Assembly (NCBI GenBank): GCA_041395205.1 | Contig: JAWLAZ010000001.1 | Location: 1,240,001-1,304,000, forward strand | From: JAHEFU01 sp041395205 | GTDB lineage: Bacteria > 4484-113 > JAFGCY01 | Length of the DNA stretch: 64,000 bases | Direction of reading: 5' to 3' | Shown here: positions 46,668-55,117 of the stretch, one piece after another | How the letters are laid out: the number at the start of each line of letters is the position of its first letter | How positions within the stretch are numbered: position 1 is the first letter of the stretch | Program-made: the position numbers and the translations under genes | Notes under the pieces: model-generated | Databases searched by the model: none | What the model was told of the DNA's origin: nothing | Seen by the model: the letters and a program-made list of their open reading frames with translations, nothing else

Positions 46668-48964
46668 TGACGGACTTTGATCCGCAGGCTGAGCAGCTGG
46701 CGCTGCCGCAGCAGAAGACCTCGCGCATTCCGCGCTTCTACCGCCTGAGCGTGGAGCAGCGCCTGGCCTACCTCGCGCGCAGTTTCGGCCTGTCCAATAC
46801 GCAGATCGCCGAACTGCGCAACGGGCAGTGCCTGCGCATCCGCCACGCCGTGAACATGGTGGAGAACGCCGTCGGCGTGTTCGGCCTGCCGCTTGGGCTC
46901 GGGCTGAATTTCCTCGTGGACGGCAAGGAGCACCTCGTGCCGATGGCGATCGAGGAGGCCTCGATCATCGCGGCCGCCAGCAAGGCTGCGCTGCTGATCC
47001 GCAAGGCCGGCGGCTTTCTGACTGAGGCGGACGACCCGGTGATGATCGGGCAGATCCAGCTGCTGGATGTGGCCGACATCGAAGCCGCGGTGCGGATCCT
47101 GCATGACAGCAAATCAGAGATACTCGCGGCTGCCAACCGGCCGAATGAGCGGATGGTCAAGCGCGGCGGCGGGGCCTTCGAGATCGAGACCCGCGTGCTC
47201 ACGGACGAGCGCGACGGCAGCCGGATGCTCGTGCTGCACCTGCTGATCGACGTGCGCGAGGCGATGGGTGCCAACGCGGTGAACTACTCCTGCGAGGCGG
47301 CCGGCAGCCTGGCGGCTGAGCTCTGCGGCGGGCGCAGCAACCTGCGCATCGTCAGCAACTACGCCGACCGCCGCCTGGCGCGGGCCAGCTTCCGCCTGCC
47401 CTTCGAGATCCTGGCAACGGCGGAGATGGACGGCGAGATGGTGGCGCGGCGGATGGTGGAGGCCGGACGCATGGCACGGATCGACCCCTACCGCGCGGCG
47501 ACCCACAACAAGGGCATCTTCAACGGCATTGACGCCGCGGCGATCGCGCTCGGCCAGGACTGGCGGGCGATCGAGGCCGGCGGGCATGCGCATGCGGCCC
47601 GCAGCGGACAGTACCGCGGTCTGACGGAGTATGAGATTGATGGCAACGAGCTGCTCGGCCGGATCGAGCTGCCGCTGCAGGTGGGCTGGGTCGGTGGGGC
47701 CGTCAACAGCCACCCCGGCGTGAAGGTGCTCAGGCGCGTGAGCGGCGTGGAGAACGCCCGCGAGCTGGCATCACTGCTGGCGGCGGTCGGGCTCGGACAG
47801 AACTTCGCGGCCTGCCTCGCGCTGGCCACGGACGGGATCCAGAAGGGCCACATGGCCCTGCATGCACGCTCGGTGGCAATCAGCGTCGGCGTGCCCAGCC
47901 AGGACGTGGAGGAGGTCGCGCAGCGCATGATCGCGCTCGGCGACGTGAAGGTGGCAACGGCGGAGCGTGTGCACCGTGAGCTGCAGGACAGCCGCATGGC
48001 GGCGGATGAATCGGGCGAAATGCCGATCGAGACCTGGGCCCCCGGCAAGGTGGTGCTGTTCGGCGAACATGCCACGGTCTACGGCCAGCCCGGGATCACG
48101 GCGAGCATCGACGTCAAGCTCAAGTGCCGGATCCAGCATGACCCGGCCGGGCCGCGCTTCCTGCAGCCGACCTTCCGCGAGGTCTTCGAGATGCCGGAGA
48201 GCGACCTCGACATCCGCCTGTTCAGCCAGGTGGTGGATGAGGCGCTGGCGACATACGGCCTGCAGCAGGCCCCGATCGCGATCGCGATCGAGAGCGAGCT
48301 GGTGCCGGGGATGGGACTCGGGTCCAGTGCGGCCTGCAGCGTGGCGCTGTGCACCGCACTGAGGCGCTATGCCGGGCTGGAACACCAGCGGCGGCTTGAC
48401 AATTCACTATTCGAGGAAGTGCAGAAGCTGGAGAGCATCTACCACGGCAGCCCGAGCGGGATGGACGCGGCCACCGTGCTGAACGGCGGTGTGCTCTGGT
48501 TCCGCAGCGGCCCGCCGCGCGAGACATTGTCAATCCGCGTGCCTGTGCAGGCCACGGGGATCATCTGCATCGTGGAGCCGGGGGCGCGCACGATCGAGCT
48601 GGTGCAGCAGGTGCGCCACAGCCGCGAGCTCAACCAGGCACGCGTTGACAAGATCCTCAGCCGCATCGGTGAGATCACGGCGCTGGCCGGAGCCGCTCTC
48701 GGCGGTGGCAACCTCGAGCAGGTCGGCGCACTGATGAATGAGAACCATGAACTGCTGGCGGACCTCGGTGTCAGCACCGAGAAGCTGGACAGTGCCGTCG
48801 AGCTGCTGCGCTCGATGGGGGCCTTCGGGGCCAAGCTGACCGGCGCAGGCGGCGGCGGCGCGGTGATCGCGCTCGTCAGCCCCGAGAAGCGATATCAGAT
48901 GATGCAGGAACTGGCAACGCAGTTCCCGCTGGTGCTGCCCTTCGAACTGGGAAGCGCTTCATGA
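46667..48964 (+). CDS. Fused class II HMG-CoA reductase and mevalonate kinase
   Basis: 765 residues. Residues about 1-440 are a class II HMG-CoA reductase: ENAVGVFGLPLGLGLNFLVD, MAIEEASIIAAASKAA (catalytic Glu), DVREAMGANAVN, ATHNKGIFNGID (Lys), GQDWRAIEAGGHAHA (Asp) and GHMALHAR (His). After a short linker, residues about 452-765 are a GHMP-type mevalonate kinase: APGKVVLFGEHATVYG, PGMGLGSSAACSVALC and KLTGAGGGGAVIAL. One polypeptide thus makes mevalonate and phosphorylates it. The two units are in the same frame with no intervening stop. The start overlaps the fni stop and has GGGGAG upstream; mvaD follows with a 4-nt overlap. Confidence 0.95.
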   Translation: MTDFDPQAEQLALPQQKTSRIPRFYRLSVEQRLAYLARSFGLSNTQIAELRNGQCLRIRHAVNMVENAVGVFGLPLGLGLNFLVDGKEHLVPMAIEEASIIAAASKAALLIRKAGGFLTEADDPVMIGQIQLLDVADIEAAVRILHDSKSEILAAANRPNERMVKRGGGAFEIETRVLTDERDGSRMLVLHLLIDVREAMGANAVNYSCEAAGSLAAELCGGRSNLRIVSNYADRRLARASFRLPFEILATAEMDGEMVARRMVEAGRMARIDPYRAATHNKGIFNGIDAAAIALGQDWRAIEAGGHAHAARSGQYRGLTEYEIDGNELLGRIELPLQVGWVGGAVNSHPGVKVLRRVSGVENARELASLLAAVGLGQNFAACLALATDGIQKGHMALHARSVAISVGVPSQDVEEVAQRMIALGDVKVATAERVHRELQDSRMAADESGEMPIETWAPGKVVLFGEHATVYGQPGITASIDVKLKCRIQHDPAGPRFLQPTFREVFEMPESDLDIRLFSQVVDEALATYGLQQAPIAIAIESELVPGMGLGSSAACSVALCTALRRYAGLEHQRRLDNSLFEEVQKLESIYHGSPSGMDAATVLNGGVLWFRSGPPRETLSIRVPVQATGIICIVEPGARTIELVQQVRHSRELNQARVDKILSRIGEITALAGAALGGGNLEQVGALMNENHELLADLGVSTEKLDSAVELLRSMGAFGAKLTGAGGGGAVIALVSPEKRYQMMQELATQFPLVLPFELGSAS

Positions 48965-49929
48965 CGAGGACGGTCCGGGCCCGGGCGCATGCCAACATCG
49001 CGCTGTGCAAGTACTGGGGCAAGAGCGGTCCGCTCGACACCCCCGCCACGCCGAGCATCTCGCTGGCGCTGGATTCGCTGACGACAATCACCACAGCCGA
49101 GAAGATCGATGCCGCCGAGGATGCCGTTGTCATCAATGGCCGCGTGGCAACGGGGCTCGAGCGCGAGCGCGTGGTGCGTTACCTCGACCTCTGGCGCGCG
49201 GAGAAACTGATCGAGGGCCGCGTGCGCATCGAGAGCGAGAACAGCTTCCCGATGGCCAGCGGCCTGGCATCCAGCTCCAGCGCGTTCGCCGCTCTGGCCA
49301 CGGCGCTCAATGAACTGAGCGAGGTGCGCATCACCCAGACCCTGCTCACGAAGCTCGCGCGGCGTGGCAGCGGTTCGGCGGCGCGCAGCATCACCGGCGG
49401 GCTCTCCAGCCTCTCCAATGGCGACGACCCGGCGGCGCGGCTGCTGGTGCCGGCCGCCGATGTGCCCTGGGGGATGGTGGTCGGCATCGTTGACAGCGAA
49501 CCGAAGCAGTACAGCTCGCGCGAGGGCATGAAGCTCTCCGAACAGACCTCGCCCTACTACCGGCGCTGGGTGCTGCAGGCGCGGCACGACTACCGCTACA
49601 TGCTGCATGCCCTGCGCAGCTGGGACCTCGGGGAGGTCGGCGAGATCGCCGAGGAGAACAGCAATGCGATGCACGCCTGCATGCTGGCAACGCGCCCGAC
49701 GCTGATGTACTGGCAGGCGGGCACGATGGACATCATGCACAGCGTGGTGGCCTGGCGCGCGGACGGCCTGCAGGCCTACTACACCGTGGATGCCGGTTCG
49801 CATGTGGCGGTGCTCTGCCGGCTGGAGGACCTGGACGAGGTCACGCGGCGGATGCAGGCCATCCCGAGCGTGGTGAAGGCGATTGCCAACCGCCCGGGCG
49901 GCGCTGCAGTGCTGGTCGCGATGCAATGA
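48961..49929 (+). CDS. mvaD: Diphosphomevalonate decarboxylase
   Basis: 322 residues. Converts mevalonate diphosphate to IPP. Motifs: AHANIALCKYWGK at the N-terminus, ENSFPMASGLASSSSAFAAL (phosphate loop), RRGSGSAARSITGG, and AYYTVDAGSHV with the catalytic Asp. The ATGA overlap with the fused HMGR-kinase gene and the ATG overlap with the next gene indicate coupled translation. I favour MVD over phosphomevalonate decarboxylase because a phosphomevalonate kinase-like gene follows. Confidence 0.92.
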   Translation: MTRTVRARAHANIALCKYWGKSGPLDTPATPSISLALDSLTTITTAEKIDAAEDAVVINGRVATGLERERVVRYLDLWRAEKLIEGRVRIESENSFPMASGLASSSSAFAALATALNELSEVRITQTLLTKLARRGSGSAARSITGGLSSLSNGDDPAARLLVPAADVPWGMVVGIVDSEPKQYSSREGMKLSEQTSPYYRRWVLQARHDYRYMLHALRSWDLGEVGEIAEENSNAMHACMLATRPTLMYWQAGTMDIMHSVVAWRADGLQAYYTVDAGSHVAVLCRLEDLDEVTRRMQAIPSVVKAIANRPGGAAVLVAMQ

Positions 49930-50957
49930 TGCGACTCCAGGTCCCCGGCAAGGTGATGCTCAGCGGGGAATATGCGGTGCTCAGCGGCGGCGTGGCCGCG
50001 CTCGTGCCCCTGCCGCGCTACATGTTCCTCGAGCAGCTGGCAACGCAGCCGGAGGGCGGGTACCCGCCGGTGATCGACAAGGGCCGGCAGTACTTCATGA
50101 ACGCCACCGAGAACCACGAGCGCGAGCATGGCGTGCCGCACATCGCCATCGAGCGCTCGGCCTTCGATGCCCCGGACCCGCAGGGCCGGATGCTGAAGCT
50201 CGGGATCGGTTCCTCCAGCGCGGAAGCCGCGGGAGTGCTGGGCCTGCGCCTGCTCTGCGCCGGCCAGCGCATCTCCGGCAACGAGGCGGCCTTCCTCGAG
50301 GATGTGCTGACCCTGCACGGCCGCGTGCAGGACGGGCTGGGCAGCGGAGCGGACTGCGCCGTGGCCGCGCTTGGCAAGCCGCTGCTGTTCAGCGGAGGCA
50401 GCGGTGTGAGCGTGGCGCTGATGAAGCGCGGGACGGACACCGTGCCGCTCAACCTGCTCTGGAGCGGGATCCCGGCGGACAGCCGCGAGTTCGTTGCCAA
50501 GTATGAATTCTGGGCCCGCAATGACCCGGAGGCCCCGGCCCAGATCCGCGAGCTGACGGAGGCCGCGCAGTACCTCAGCCGCGCCTGGTTCCAGGCAGAC
50601 CAGACTGAGCTGTTCGGGCTGATCGACGCACACAACGCCGTGATGAAGGAAGTCAGCAAGAACGCCGGGATCAGCTACTTCATGCCGGTGCATACCCAGC
50701 TTGATGCCTGGGCGCGGCGGCATGGCGGGCGCTGCAAGCCGACGGGGGCCGGGGGCGGGGACATGGTGCTGATGGCGGGTGAGCTGCCGCTGGAGCAGTT
50801 GCCAAGACTGTGCATCCCGCTCAGGGTGGACGATGTGTTCGGTCTGACGACGATTGCCAGCCAGCTGGATGCGCATGCGGATGCACTGGAAGCGGAAGCA
50901 GAAGCAGAAACAGAAACAGGGTCGGAATCAGGATCAGGAGGCAGGGGCGAGGGCTAG
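49926..50957 (+). CDS. GHMP kinase, probable phosphomevalonate kinase
   Basis: 343 residues. GHMP motifs are clear: VPGKVMLSGEYAVLSGG, LGIGSSSAEAAGVLGL, and KPTGAGGGDMVLMAG. Position after mvaD, with no other kinase for the second phosphorylation, makes phosphomevalonate kinase most likely. The sequence alone does not fix the substrate. The last 25 residues are a Glu/Ala/Gly/Ser tail of low complexity. Its stop TAG is shared with the stop of the convergent deacetylase gene (CTAG). Confidence 0.85.
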   Translation: MMRLQVPGKVMLSGEYAVLSGGVAALVPLPRYMFLEQLATQPEGGYPPVIDKGRQYFMNATENHEREHGVPHIAIERSAFDAPDPQGRMLKLGIGSSSAEAAGVLGLRLLCAGQRISGNEAAFLEDVLTLHGRVQDGLGSGADCAVAALGKPLLFSGGSGVSVALMKRGTDTVPLNLLWSGIPADSREFVAKYEFWARNDPEAPAQIRELTEAAQYLSRAWFQADQTELFGLIDAHNAVMKEVSKNAGISYFMPVHTQLDAWARRHGGRCKPTGAGGGDMVLMAGELPLEQLPRLCIPLRVDDVFGLTTIASQLDAHADALEAEAEAETETGSESGSGGRGEG

Positions 50958-52510
50958 AGTTTGCTCGCCAGTTCGCTCATCGTCACCAGTTCGTAACCTT
51001 CCTCGCGCAGGCGCTCGATCAGCTCCGGCAGCATGTCTATGGTGGCCTGCACCCCGTCATGGGCGAGGATCACGCTGCCATTGCGCACGTTCAGGAGCGT
51101 GCTGTCCAGCAGTTCATCACGGCTTTTGTCACCGTGCGTGTCATTCAGGGCCACGTCCCACATCGCGCAGACCATTCCGCGCTTCTTCAGGAGCTCGATG
51201 CTGGCGTCGTCAATCTGGCCGCCGGGCGGGCGCAGGAAGCGCGGGCGCTCGCCTGTGAGATTCTCGATCAGGTCCTGGTAGGCGTCGATCTGATATTCCT
51301 TCTCGGCCTGCGGCAGCTTCGGCAGGCGGAAGTGGTCGTAGGTCTGGCTGGCGATCTCATGCCCCTGCTGGTGCGCCATCTGCACCCACTGCGGGTAACG
51401 GTTGGTCTGCACGCCGACGAAGAAGAAGGTCGCCGGGCAGTTGTAGTACTCGAGGATCGTGAGGATCTGGCCGGTGTACTCGGGATGCGGGCCGTCGTCA
51501 AAAGTGATCGCGACCTGCTTCAGGCGGCTGTTGCCACGCGTGATCTTCGAGATGTCGGAGCGGATGCTGTAGTCGCTAAGGCGCTGTGGGCTCTCCGGCA
51601 GTTCCAGCGGGGCCAGGGCCTTGGCAACCTGGCTGGGCGGGGATTCCACGGGGCGCAGGCGCGCGGGCTGGGGCGTGCTGTCATCGGGGATGAAGCTCTC
51701 GGCGATGCGCTGCGTGTCATCCGGGGCCGGACTGTTGCCATCCGGGAAGGCCGGCGCGCTCTCGTCGGCAGCCGTCTGGTCCGCTGCTGCGGCGGCCTGT
51801 TCCGCTTCCTCATCCGGGAACTGCAGATCCGCGGACAGTTCACGCCCGCTGTCGGGATTGCGACGCACGCGGAAGTCATGGGCAGCCGGCCGCTGCGGTT
51901 CTGCTGCGGCAGCGCTGTCACTTTGGGAGTCCTGCACAGCCGGATTCCCGGAGTCATCAGAACCCTCAGGATCCTCAGCTGCCGCAGCAGCTGAATCCTG
52001 CACTGTTGCTGATTCTGCGGCAGCTGATTCCAGGTTCGGGTTGTCAGCAGCCGCCTCCGTTTCCACTGCGGCTTCCGCAGCCTGGTCAGTGAGTGCCGGA
52101 GCGTCCTCGGGTGTCGCTTCCGTTTCATATTCCGGGAAACTGAGCGGCCTGTCGCTGAGCTTCACGGGTGCATCCTCGCGCGGCTTGGACTGCGCCGGAG
52201 CAGTGCTGCGGGCCTCCAGGCGCACGCTGGCCTGCTGGGAAGCAGCCTGCAGGCGCATCCCGCTCGCAAGCGCGGACTGGGCATCGGCGGTGATCCCGCG
52301 GAAGACCCGGCGCACGGCCTGTTCCTGCCGGTAATTCCAGACCGGGGCCGCTTCCTCCTCCGCCGTGTCCGGATTGATCCAGCCGCCGCGATGCACGGAG
52401 CCGGGCGTGCGCGAACGGCTCGTCAGGTTGGAGGATGAGCGCTCGACCTGAGCCTGGGCCGGCAGGCCGAAAAGCAGCAGGGCAAGCAGCAGCGGTCCGC
52501 AGAATCTCAT
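50954..52510 (-). CDS. Exported polysaccharide-deacetylase-like protein (NodB fold)
   Basis: 518 residues with a signal peptide (LLLALLLFGLPAQA). Residues 30-310 are a disordered Ala/Glu/Asp/Ser/Pro linker. The C-terminal 200 are a NodB domain: VAITFDDGPHPEYTG (the two Asp), TFFFVGVQTNRYP, EIASQTYDHFRLP, RFLRPPGG and ILAHDG. In the metal motif that usually reads NHTxxH, the first His is Gln (SQTYDH). It may therefore bind metal differently or be a non-catalytic glycan-binding domain. The ATG follows TATAAT by 8 nt. Confidence 0.85.
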   Translation of the reverse strand: MRFCGPLLLALLLFGLPAQAQVERSSSNLTSRSRTPGSVHRGGWINPDTAEEEAAPVWNYRQEQAVRRVFRGITADAQSALASGMRLQAASQQASVRLEARSTAPAQSKPREDAPVKLSDRPLSFPEYETEATPEDAPALTDQAAEAAVETEAAADNPNLESAAAESATVQDSAAAAAEDPEGSDDSGNPAVQDSQSDSAAAAEPQRPAAHDFRVRRNPDSGRELSADLQFPDEEAEQAAAAADQTAADESAPAFPDGNSPAPDDTQRIAESFIPDDSTPQPARLRPVESPPSQVAKALAPLELPESPQRLSDYSIRSDISKITRGNSRLKQVAITFDDGPHPEYTGQILTILEYYNCPATFFFVGVQTNRYPQWVQMAHQQGHEIASQTYDHFRLPKLPQAEKEYQIDAYQDLIENLTGERPRFLRPPGGQIDDASIELLKKRGMVCAMWDVALNDTHGDKSRDELLDSTLLNVRNGSVILAHDGVQATIDMLPELIERLREEGYELVTMSELASKL

Positions 52511-52518
52511 GGAGCCTG

Positions 52519-52524
52519 ATTATA
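52519..52524 (-). promoter_or_regulatory. -10 box of the deacetylase-like gene
   Basis: On the minus strand TATAAT is followed by 8 nt and then ATG, without a Shine-Dalgarno. Confidence 0.45.
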
Positions 52525-52652
52525 GACGATCAGCGGGCCGAAGGCACGATTTGGCAAGTCTGCCGCGAATGCCGCTGCCAGTCCTGCTGCGGCTTCACCG
52601 GGGGTTCACCGGCTTCTAGCCAGCGCTTGATGCAGTGCTTGATTGGTCTGCC

Positions 52653-52658
52653 TATAAT
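52653..52658 (+). promoter_or_regulatory. -10 box upstream of the 52690 gene
   Basis: TATAAT lies 31 nt before the ATG, which here has its own GGAAGG. The only -35 candidate (TTGATG, 52627) is 20 nt away, so the pair is weak. Confidence 0.4.
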
Positions 52659-52689
52659 TATTTGTATACCAATAGGAAGGTGAGCAGTG

Positions 52690-53166
52690 ATGGCTGGCGA
52701 GCAGGACAACAAGCAGGACATGGCCGACCTCCTCGGTTGGCTGGAGGATGAACGGACAAAGGACCTGGTGGATCTGATCAACCGGGCGGCGAAGGGTGAG
52801 CCGGTGGAAGAGGCCGCCGAGCGCTACAAGGCGCGCTACCGTCACAGCGGCAGCATGGACCGCCTCAGCGACATGTTCGACAGCCTGCAGGAACAGCACG
52901 ATGCCCAGGCCGGGGTGGAGCTGGGGGGCATGCTGCGCCAGCTGCGGGCCAGCCTGGCGGAGATCGAAAGCCAGCGCCGGGGCTTCAAGCGCCTGAGCCA
53001 GGAGAAGCCGGAGAGCTGCCGCCATGAAGGCGAACGCCTGCAGGAACTGCTGGCGGTGCTCGATGAAACCGCCACCGCACTCGCGGAATTCCGCGGGGCG
53101 ATCCTGGCCCTGAGCGCCGCTGATCCGCAGGAGAAGCGCGAGCGGCTGCGCATCATCGGCCTGTGA
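52690..53166 (+). CDS. Helical protein of unknown function
   Basis: 158 residues, nearly all predicted helix and coiled coil: LLGWLEDERTKDLVDLINRA, MDRLSDMFDSLQEQHDA and LRQLRASLAEIESQRRGF. It has no signal peptide or membrane segment and no motif I recognise. GGAAGG precedes the start; GTG at 52687 is a one-codon-longer option. It is followed by a promoter and the tRNA pair, so it is probably a single-gene unit. Confidence 0.65.
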   Translation: MAGEQDNKQDMADLLGWLEDERTKDLVDLINRAAKGEPVEEAAERYKARYRHSGSMDRLSDMFDSLQEQHDAQAGVELGGMLRQLRASLAEIESQRRGFKRLSQEKPESCRHEGERLQELLAVLDETATALAEFRGAILALSAADPQEKRERLRIIGL

Positions 53167-53244
53167 AACTGCTGCCGGGATATGCCCCGGAGAATGTCAT
53201 GGAAAATCCCGCTGTTTGCACTGGTAAAAATGAATCTTCTCGGC

Positions 53245-53250
53245 TATAAT
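53245..53250 (+). promoter_or_regulatory. -10 box of the tRNA pair
   Basis: A perfect TATAAT lies 34 nt before tRNA-Asp. The best -35-like hexamer (TTGCAC, 53216) is 23 nt away, so it is uncertain. Confidence 0.4.
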
Positions 53251-53283
53251 CCCTTTCCCTCGGTCTCACCGAGCATAGGCTAC

Positions 53284-53360
53284 GGGGGCGTGGTCTAGTG
53301 GTCTAGGATGCCTGCCTGTCACGCAGGAGGTCGCGAGTTCGAACCTCGTCGCCCCCGCCA
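53284..53360 (+). tRNA. tRNA-Asp (anticodon GTC)
   Basis: The acceptor GGGGGCG pairs with CGCCCCC at 53350-53356. The anticodon stem-loop CCTGC-CTGTCAC-GCAGG has GTC at 53318-53320. The T-arm is GCGAG-TTCGAAC-CTCGT. The 3' CCA is encoded. Confidence 0.95.
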
Positions 53361-53376
53361 TTTTTCTTTCCTTTCC

Positions 53377-53449
53377 GGCGAGGTAGCTCAGTTGGTAGAG
53401 CAGGGGACTGAAAATCCCCGTGTCGGCGGTTCGAGTCCGTCCCTCGCCA
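53377..53449 (+). tRNA. tRNA-Phe (anticodon GAA)
   Basis: The acceptor GGCGAGG pairs with CCTCGCC at 53442-53448. The anticodon arm is GGGGA-CTGAAAA-TCCCC, anticodon GAA. The T-loop is GGTTCGAGTCC. Unlike its tRNA-Asp neighbour, no CCA is encoded (the discriminator A is followed by CTT), so a CCA-adding enzyme is needed. Confidence 0.95.
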
Positions 53450-53525
53450 CTTAATCGCCTGCCCTTCCCCATCAAGGAACTGTCCGTACCTGCCAGCACT
53501 CAAGGCCGGAGGGAGTGCACCGCAC

Positions 53526-54104
53526 TCAGATCTCCATGCGGCGCAGGGCTTCCCCGAACTTCTGCTCATTGATGGGCTTGACGAGGATCTCATCCACGCC
53601 GCTGCTCTTGAGGAGCGCGATGCGGTCGGCATCGAGATAGCCGCTGATCACGATGATCTTCACCTGGTTGTCGGCATCGCGGATCATGCGCGCGACCTCG
53701 CTGCCGTTCACGCCGGGCATGTTGTAGTCGAGGATCACGAGCCGCGGGCGGTGCGTGAGCACGAGGTCCGCCCCGAAGGTGCCGTCCTGCGAGGTTGCGA
53801 CGACGATGATGCCATGGCCCTCGATGATCGACTTGTAGCGGATGTGGATCAGTTTGCTGTCGTCGATGATCACGGCGATGCGCTTGCGCTGGGCGAAGGG
53901 TGCGCCCATCGCCTCCGCCGGGCCCTGCGGTCCGTCGAAGTCCGGCTCATACTTGCGCAGGCGGTTGCTCAGGTCCTCCACCTTGCGCTTCAGTTCATTG
54001 TTCTGCTGCAGCAATTCCGTATCGTTCACGAAGTACCTCGGCCTCGGTCTGTGCCGACCGTTCATTTGCGGTCCGCCGTACATGAAATTGTAAGGAAAGC
54101 GCAT
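53526..54104 (-). CDS. Response regulator with an N-terminal coiled coil
   Basis: 192 residues. Residues about 27-50 form a short coiled coil (LLQQNNELKRKVEDLSNRL). The receiver domain runs from about residue 73 to the end: IAVIIDDSKLIHIRY (acidic pair), the phosphorylated Asp in LVILDYNMPGVNG, and the Lys in EILVKPIN. There is no output domain, so it should act by protein-protein contact, like single-domain regulators. The cognate kinase is not in the window. The start is ATG at 54104; ATGs at residues 8 and 14 are possible. Confidence 0.9.
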   Translation of the reverse strand: MRFPYNFMYGGPQMNGRHRPRPRYFVNDTELLQQNNELKRKVEDLSNRLRKYEPDFDGPQGPAEAMGAPFAQRKRIAVIIDDSKLIHIRYKSIIEGHGIIVVATSQDGTFGADLVLTHRPRLVILDYNMPGVNGSEVARMIRDADNQVKIIVISGYLDADRIALLKSSGVDEILVKPINEQKFGEALRRMEI

Positions 54105-54157
54105 GTGGGATGGGACAAGCGCTGCTGCAATCCCGGTTAACTCTGCCGCAGATGCGC

Positions 54158-54187
54158 AAAAAAAGGGGCGCCCCGTGGGACGCCCCT
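54158..54187 (-). terminator. Rho-independent terminator of the ytxH-like gene
   Basis: On the minus strand AGGGGCGTCCC pairs with the complementary arm ending CGCCCCT, followed by seven T, 22 nt after the stop. Confidence 0.82.
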
Positions 54188-54208
54188 GAGAATCCGCAGA
54201 TCAATGGC

Positions 54209-54589
54209 CTAGGCCGGGCTGATGTCCTCGCCGCCTTCCTCGGAATTGCGGGCGATGCGGTCGGAGATCTGGTCCTTGACCTGGCCGATCTTCTCGCCGA
54301 CGCGCGCACTGTACTCACGGGCCTTCTCACGGCCGGAGTCATAGGCCGCCTGGGCGCGCTCCTTGCCGCTTTCGATCAGCTCCTCGGCGCGGTGCTTGCT
54401 GGCTTCGTAGGCATCGCGGGAGTAGTCCTTGGCCTTGTCGTAGTAATCCTTGCTGTACTCCGCGATGTCACTGCGGAGCTCCTTGCCGGCCTTCGGAGCC
54501 ACGAGCAGGCCGATCACGGTTCCCACGAGGGTTCCCAGACCGAAGCCTGCGATCAGCATTGCCATGCCCCTGTCGTCATTCTTGCTCAT
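54209..54589 (-). CDS. YtxH-domain protein
   Basis: 126 residues. One N-terminal transmembrane helix with the family pattern (MLIAGFGLGTLVGTVIGLLV then APKAGKELR) is followed by a long amphipathic helix rich in Tyr/Lys/Glu (YSKDYYDKAKDYSRDAYEAS). YtxH proteins are small envelope-associated, stress-linked proteins of uncertain function. GGAGG lies 10 nt before the ATG at 54589. A terminator follows, so the gene is likely transcribed alone. Confidence 0.85.
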   Translation of the reverse strand: MSKNDDRGMAMLIAGFGLGTLVGTVIGLLVAPKAGKELRSDIAEYSKDYYDKAKDYSRDAYEASKHRAEELIESGKERAQAAYDSGREKAREYSARVGEKIGQVKDQISDRIARNSEEGGEDISPA

Positions 54590-54707
54590 TTCAGTTCCAC
54601 CTCCGGATCTTATCCGCACAGATTATAACTCTACATCCGCGCGGGCTTGTCGCAGTATGTAGTACCGCGCATCCGGACGCGTTATTCCCCCGCGCTGTTC
54701 TGTCCGC

Positions 54708-54713
54708 TAGAAT
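54708..54713 (+). promoter_or_regulatory. -10 box of the rhodanese-methyltransferase operon
   Basis: TAGAAT lies 26 nt before the start codon, leaving room for the GGAGG that precedes the ATG at 54740. Confidence 0.4.
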
Positions 54714-54739
54714 CTGGCGGATGACAATGCAGGAGGCGG

Positions 54740-55117
54740 ATGATGGCGGCTGGCCTGCCGGGTATGCCCCGGGTCCCGGAAATCGACGCGGCTGAAGCGC
54801 GTGACTACATTGCCGAGCATGGCGGCTCGGAGGGCTTCGTGCTGCTGGATGTGCGCACGCCTCCGGAGATCGCCGAGGCGCACATCGCGGGCTGCCGGCG
54901 GCTGGATCTGACGGGCGGGGAATTCCAGCGCCACATGCTGGAACTGGACCCGGAGCGTGACTACCTGATCGTCTGCCGCAGTGGCAACCGCAGCGGCTTC
55001 GCGGCCGCGCTGATGCTCAATGCGGGTTTCCGCCGCGCCGTGAACCTGCGGGGCGGGATGCTGGCCTGGCGGCGGCTGGGCTATCCCACCGAAAGCGGCA
55101 GCGTCGAGCGCCCATGA
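54740..55117 (+). CDS. Rhodanese-domain sulfurtransferase
   Basis: 125 residues, one rhodanese domain: FVLLDVRTPPEIAEAHIAG, then the active-site loop LIVCRSGNRSG with the sulfur-carrying Cys, and NLRGGMLAWRRLGYP at the end. Single-domain rhodaneses move sulfur or serve as thiol sensors; the acceptor is unknown. GGAGG precedes the ATG. The stop overlaps the methyltransferase start by 4 nt, so both are made from one message. Confidence 0.9.
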   Translation: MMAAGLPGMPRVPEIDAAEARDYIAEHGGSEGFVLLDVRTPPEIAEAHIAGCRRLDLTGGEFQRHMLELDPERDYLIVCRSGNRSGFAAALMLNAGFRRAVNLRGGMLAWRRLGYPTESGSVERP

